A program made the position numbers and the translations under genes. Shown here one piece after another: positions 61,193-64,000 of a stretch of 64,000 bases of DNA (positions are counted from its first letter, which is position 1; every line of letters begins with the position of its first letter). Under the pieces are notes generated by a model, which saw only the letters and a program-made list of their open reading frames with translations, ran no database searches and was not told where the DNA came from. The stretch is from Massilia sp. CF038 (GTDB lineage: Bacteria; Pseudomonadota; Gammaproteobacteria; Burkholderiales; Burkholderiaceae_D). The DNA lies in the NCBI RefSeq assembly GCF_900129765.1, contig NZ_FQWU01000002.1, positions 868,001 through 932,000 of the forward strand. Reading direction: 5' to 3'.

Positions 61193-62458
61193 ATGAAAAA
61201 ACTGCAGCAACTCGTTTTCAGCGCCGGCCTGCTGGCTGCCGCTGGCGCACACGCGCAACTGAAGATTGAAATTTCCGGTGTTTCGGCCAACCAGATTCCG
61301 GTCGCCATTGCCGCCTTCGGCGACGAAGGCGTGGCCCCGGCCAAGATTTCCGAGATCATCAAGGCCGACCTGGAACTGTCGGGCGTGTTCAAGGTGATCG
61401 ACGCCGGCGGCCCGATTTCCGAGACCGATCCAGTGAGCTACAGCCAATGGAAGCAGCGCGGCGCCGACGCCCTGGTGGTGGGCAGCGTGCAAAAGCTGGC
61501 CGATGGCCGCCTGGAAGTACGCTACAAGCTGTACGACACGGTCAAGGGCGGCCAGCTTTCGACCCTGTCAAACGCGACCACCCCGCGCTACACGCGCACG
61601 GCCGCGCACCGCATTGCCGACGATGTGTATGAAAAGCTGACCGGCACCCGCGGCGCCTTTGCCACCCGCATCGCCTACGTCAAGGAAAACCGCGCCGCGC
61701 GCGACTACCGCCTGCTGGTGGCTGACGCCGACGGCGAAAGCATCCAGGAAGCGGTCATCTCGAAGGACCCGATCATTTCGCCTTCCTGGTCGCCGGACGG
61801 CAGCAAAGTGGCGTATGTCTCGTTCGAACTGCGCAAGCCTGTCATCTACGTGCAGGACCTGGTAACGGGTGGACGGCGCGTGATCGTCAATGAAAAAGGC
61901 AGCAATTCAGCCCCCAGCTGGTCGCCTGACGGCAGCAGCCTGACGGTGGCACTGTCGAAAGACGGCCACACCCAGGTCTACAGCGTGGGCGCTGATGGCA
62001 GCGGCTTGCGCCGCCTGTCCAACAGCAATGGCATCGACACCGAACCGCAGTACTCGGCCGACGGCCAGACAATTTATTTCACGAGCGACCGCAGCGGCGG
62101 GCCGCAAATCTATAAAATGAGCGCCAGCGGCGGCAATGCGCAGCGCGTGACCTTCAATGGCAGCTACAATATCAGCCCGCGTGTGTCGTCCGATGGCAAA
62201 ACCCTGGCATGGGTGTCGCAGCGCGATGGGGGCTACAGTCTGTACGCAATGAACCTGGCCAGTGGCCAGGAGATTCGCCTGGCCGATTCGGCCACTGAAC
62301 CGAGTTTCTCGCCTAACGGCAAATACATCATGTACGCAACCAAGGCTGGCGGACGCACCTCGCTGGCCGTGGTCTCGGTTGATGGTCGAGTCAAGCAGCG
62401 TTTGTCTACACCAGCAGGAAACATTCGGGAGCCCAACTGGGGTCCCTTTATGAAGTAA
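61193..62458 (+). CDS. tolB: Tol-Pal system protein TolB
   Basis: The 421-residue periplasmic protein has a signal peptide (MKKLQQLVFSAGLLAAAGAH, ending AQ), the N-terminal TolB domain and a six-bladed propeller with repeats such as IISPSWSPDGSKVAYVS, SAPSWSPDGSSLTVALS and PSFSPNGKYIMYATK. It binds Pal and TolA. The ATG at 61193 is preferred because it starts the signal peptide. Confidence 0.98.
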   Translation: MKKLQQLVFSAGLLAAAGAHAQLKIEISGVSANQIPVAIAAFGDEGVAPAKISEIIKADLELSGVFKVIDAGGPISETDPVSYSQWKQRGADALVVGSVQKLADGRLEVRYKLYDTVKGGQLSTLSNATTPRYTRTAAHRIADDVYEKLTGTRGAFATRIAYVKENRAARDYRLLVADADGESIQEAVISKDPIISPSWSPDGSKVAYVSFELRKPVIYVQDLVTGGRRVIVNEKGSNSAPSWSPDGSSLTVALSKDGHTQVYSVGADGSGLRRLSNSNGIDTEPQYSADGQTIYFTSDRSGGPQIYKMSASGGNAQRVTFNGSYNISPRVSSDGKTLAWVSQRDGGYSLYAMNLASGQEIRLADSATEPSFSPNGKYIMYATKAGGRTSLAVVSVDGRVKQRLSTPAGNIREPNWGPFMK

Positions 62459-62494
62459 AAAAGAGTACTTTTAACCACGTCCAGGAGAAAAACC

Positions 62495-63016
62495 ATGCGC
62501 AATTTCAACAGTCTCGCCTTTATCATCGCAAGCGCCGCCCTGCTCGCAGCTTGCAGCTCGCCAGTCAAACTGGAAGAGCCAAAAGTCGTCGAAAAGTCGG
62601 AAGCCCCGAAGACCGACGTCGCCGATCCACGCGATGTGCGTCCAGTCGAAACCGGCTCGATCGACCCGCTGAACGATCCAAAAGGCGTGCTGGCCAAGCG
62701 TAGCGTCTACTTCGACTACGACAGCTATGTTGTGCGTGACGATGGCAAAGAAGTGGTCAGCAACCACTCGGGCTACCTGAGCAAGAACAAGGGCCGCAAG
62801 GTTCTGATCCAGGGTAACACCGACGAACGCGGCGGCACCGAGTACAACCTGGCCCTGGGCCAGAAACGTGCTGAAGCCGTGCGCAAGGCAATGAGCTCGC
62901 TGGGCGTGGCCGAGAGCCAGATGGAAGCCGTTTCGCTGGGCGAAGAAAAGCCAAAAGCAATGGGCACCGGCGAAGCAGTCTGGGCTGAAAACCGCCGCGC
63001 CGACATCGTCTATTGA
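62495..63016 (+). CDS. pal: Peptidoglycan-associated lipoprotein Pal
   Basis: The 173-residue lipoprotein has the lipobox LLAAC (Cys 20) and an OmpA-like domain with YFDYDSYVV, IQGNTDERGGTEYNLALGQK and RAEAVRKAM, which binds peptidoglycan. It anchors the outer membrane and pairs with TolB. AGGAG precedes the ATG. A hairpin follows the gene. Confidence 0.98.
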   Translation: MRNFNSLAFIIASAALLAACSSPVKLEEPKVVEKSEAPKTDVADPRDVRPVETGSIDPLNDPKGVLAKRSVYFDYDSYVVRDDGKEVVSNHSGYLSKNKGRKVLIQGNTDERGGTEYNLALGQKRAEAVRKAMSSLGVAESQMEAVSLGEEKPKAMGTGEAVWAENRRADIVY

Positions 63017-63059
63017 TTGACGATGAATCTGACGCTGTAGTCGTCAGGGCGACATGACA

Positions 63060-63100
63060 ACGGGGAGCCATGCGGCATTGGCTGCACGCTCCCCGTTTCC
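63060..63100 (+). terminator. Hairpin after pal
   Basis: ACGGGGAGC and GCTCCCCGT form a 9-bp stem followed by TTCC; it lies between pal and cpoB and may reduce read-through rather than stop it fully. Confidence 0.6.
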
Positions 63101-63133
63101 ATATTTTCGCAACAGGTTTGAAAGAGTCACGCT

Positions 63134-63895
63134 ATGACATACACATCCAGGACCCGCATCGCGGCCACGCTCCTCGCGCTGATGGCATGCCTGCCGCTGC
63201 AGGCCAACGCCGGTCTGCTCGACGACGATGAGGCACGCAAGGCCATCCTCGACCTGCGCGCCAAGGTCGACAACATCACGCGCGACCTGAACAGCCGCCT
63301 TGACGCGAAAGCCGACAAGACCAGCGCGCTTGAGATGGTGAACCAGAACGAACAGACCATCGCCGAGATCAACAAGCTGCGTGGTCAGCTCGAAGTGCTG
63401 AGCAACGACATTGTGACGATGCAGAAGCGTCAAAAGGATTTTTACACCGATCTCGATAATCGCCTGCGCAAGCTGGAACCGCGCCAGGTGAATATCGACG
63501 GGCAGGAAGCAGCCGTGGCGGCCGATGAGCAGGCCAGCTATGACAACGCCATGAGCACTTTCAAGGGCGGCGACTACAAGGCGGCGGCCAGCCAGCTGAG
63601 CGAGTTTGTACGGCGCTATCCATCGTCGGGTTATGCCTCGAACGCGCAGTACTGGCTGGGCAACGCCTACTACGCGCAGCGCGACTGCAAGAAGGCCATT
63701 GCGGCCCAGCAGGTAGTAGCAGCCAACTATCCGGACAGTGCCAAGGCGCCGGATGCGATGCTCAATATCGGCACCTGCCACGCCGAGCTCAAGGACAAGA
63801 AAGCGGCCACCAAGGCGCTCAAGGACTTGATCGCCAAGTACCCTGATTCCGCCGCGGCACAGGCTGCACGCGACCGTTTGCCGAGTCTGAAATAA
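63134..63895 (+). CDS. cpoB: Cell division coordinator CpoB
   Basis: The 253-residue protein has a signal peptide (RIAATLLALMACLPLQANA), a coiled N-terminal part (residues about 30-120) and TPR repeats in the C-terminal half (AMSTFKGGDYKAAASQLSEF, YWLGNAYYAQRDCKKAIAAQ). This is YbgF/CpoB, which links Tol with peptidoglycan synthesis. It is the last gene of the cluster. Confidence 0.95.
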   Translation: MTYTSRTRIAATLLALMACLPLQANAGLLDDDEARKAILDLRAKVDNITRDLNSRLDAKADKTSALEMVNQNEQTIAEINKLRGQLEVLSNDIVTMQKRQKDFYTDLDNRLRKLEPRQVNIDGQEAAVAADEQASYDNAMSTFKGGDYKAAASQLSEFVRRYPSSGYASNAQYWLGNAYYAQRDCKKAIAAQQVVAANYPDSAKAPDAMLNIGTCHAELKDKKAATKALKDLIAKYPDSAAAQAARDRLPSLK

Positions 63896-63927
63896 GTCGT
63901 TTTTCGAAAAAATATGGGTTTGGGCAT

Positions 63928-63956
63928 TTGACAGAAGCGCGGATGCCCCCTATAAT
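63928..63956 (+). promoter_or_regulatory. Consensus sigma-70 promoter of tRNA gene
   Basis: TTGACA and TATAAT are exact consensus hexamers 17 bases apart, about 12 bases before the tRNA gene. Confidence 0.88.
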
Positions 63957-63968
63957 CTTGCTTCTTTC

Positions 63969-64000
63969 GGGTCGTTAGCTCAGCTGGTAGAGCAGCGGAC
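63969..64000 (+). tRNA. tRNA-Lys (partial, probable)
   Basis: GGGTCGTTAGCTCAGCTGGT followed by AGAGCAGCGGAC is the 5' part of a tRNA with a standard D arm. The anticodon is beyond the window; the start is typical of betaproteobacterial tRNA-Lys(UUU), so the identity is inferred. Confidence 0.7.

Overview
The window looks like a chromosomal segment of a GC-rich betaproteobacterium, most likely an Oxalobacteraceae member of the Massilia/Duganella/Janthinobacterium type. This rests on gene order (tolQRAB-pal-cpoB; dnaX-ybaB-recR next to a small 4.5S RNA; ZTP riboswitch-glyA-nrdR; split riboflavin loci) and on protein character. The assignment is inferred from the sequence alone; no database was searched.

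Region 1 (1-11,700) is the inner end of an integrated island. A P4-type tyrosine integrase (10264-11460) lies beside the 3' end of a tRNA-Ser(UGA) gene (11602-11691). To its left is a visibly less GC-rich array of about 14 short, unrelated genes: leucine-rich-repeat proteins, DUF2726, DUF4240, DUF2199, SMI1/KNR4, DUF1963/YwqG, a DUF6678-like protein, an LprI-like protein, a possible HEPN-like helical protein, several orphans and a broken DUF6881-like gene. Many of these families occur as orphan immunity genes. The most striking signal is that at least six of these unrelated genes are preceded, 40-80 bases before the start codon, by the same short module (TCAAGTACAATCGGC followed by an inverted-repeat leader), as if genes of different origin had been given one shared promoter/leader.

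Region 2 (11,750-31,250) is signalling and envelope. It holds an HDOD protein and a PAS-GGDEF-EAL protein, a Cache-domain two-component system facing cstA-ybdD, a YtrA-type GntR/ABC transporter operon with an acyltransferase and a LolA-like protein, a tripartite hybrid kinase followed by a REC-PAS-GGDEF-EAL regulator, and a penicillin-acylase-family enzyme.

Region 3 (31,400-43,730) is mostly core: a small lipoprotein, a DUF2334 deacetylase and a glycosyltransferase, a CaiB-type CoA-transferase, recR-ybaB-dnaX, the 4.5S RNA, ubiD, a lytic transglycosylase with a roughly 300-nt leader, and ribB(X)-ribH-nusB.

Region 4 (43,970-64,000) holds another PAS-GGDEF-EAL protein, an M16 peptidase, ribE-ribD, a six-gene minor-pilin operon (pilV-pilW-pilX-pilY1-pilE-fimT) in which every junction overlaps by 4 nt, nrdR and glyA with a ZTP riboswitch, an SDR, and the complete ybgC-tolQ-tolR-tolA-tolB-pal-cpoB cluster, ending in the first bases of a probable tRNA-Lys. 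Four copies of a REP-like inverted repeat with compensating base changes are spread over the core part.
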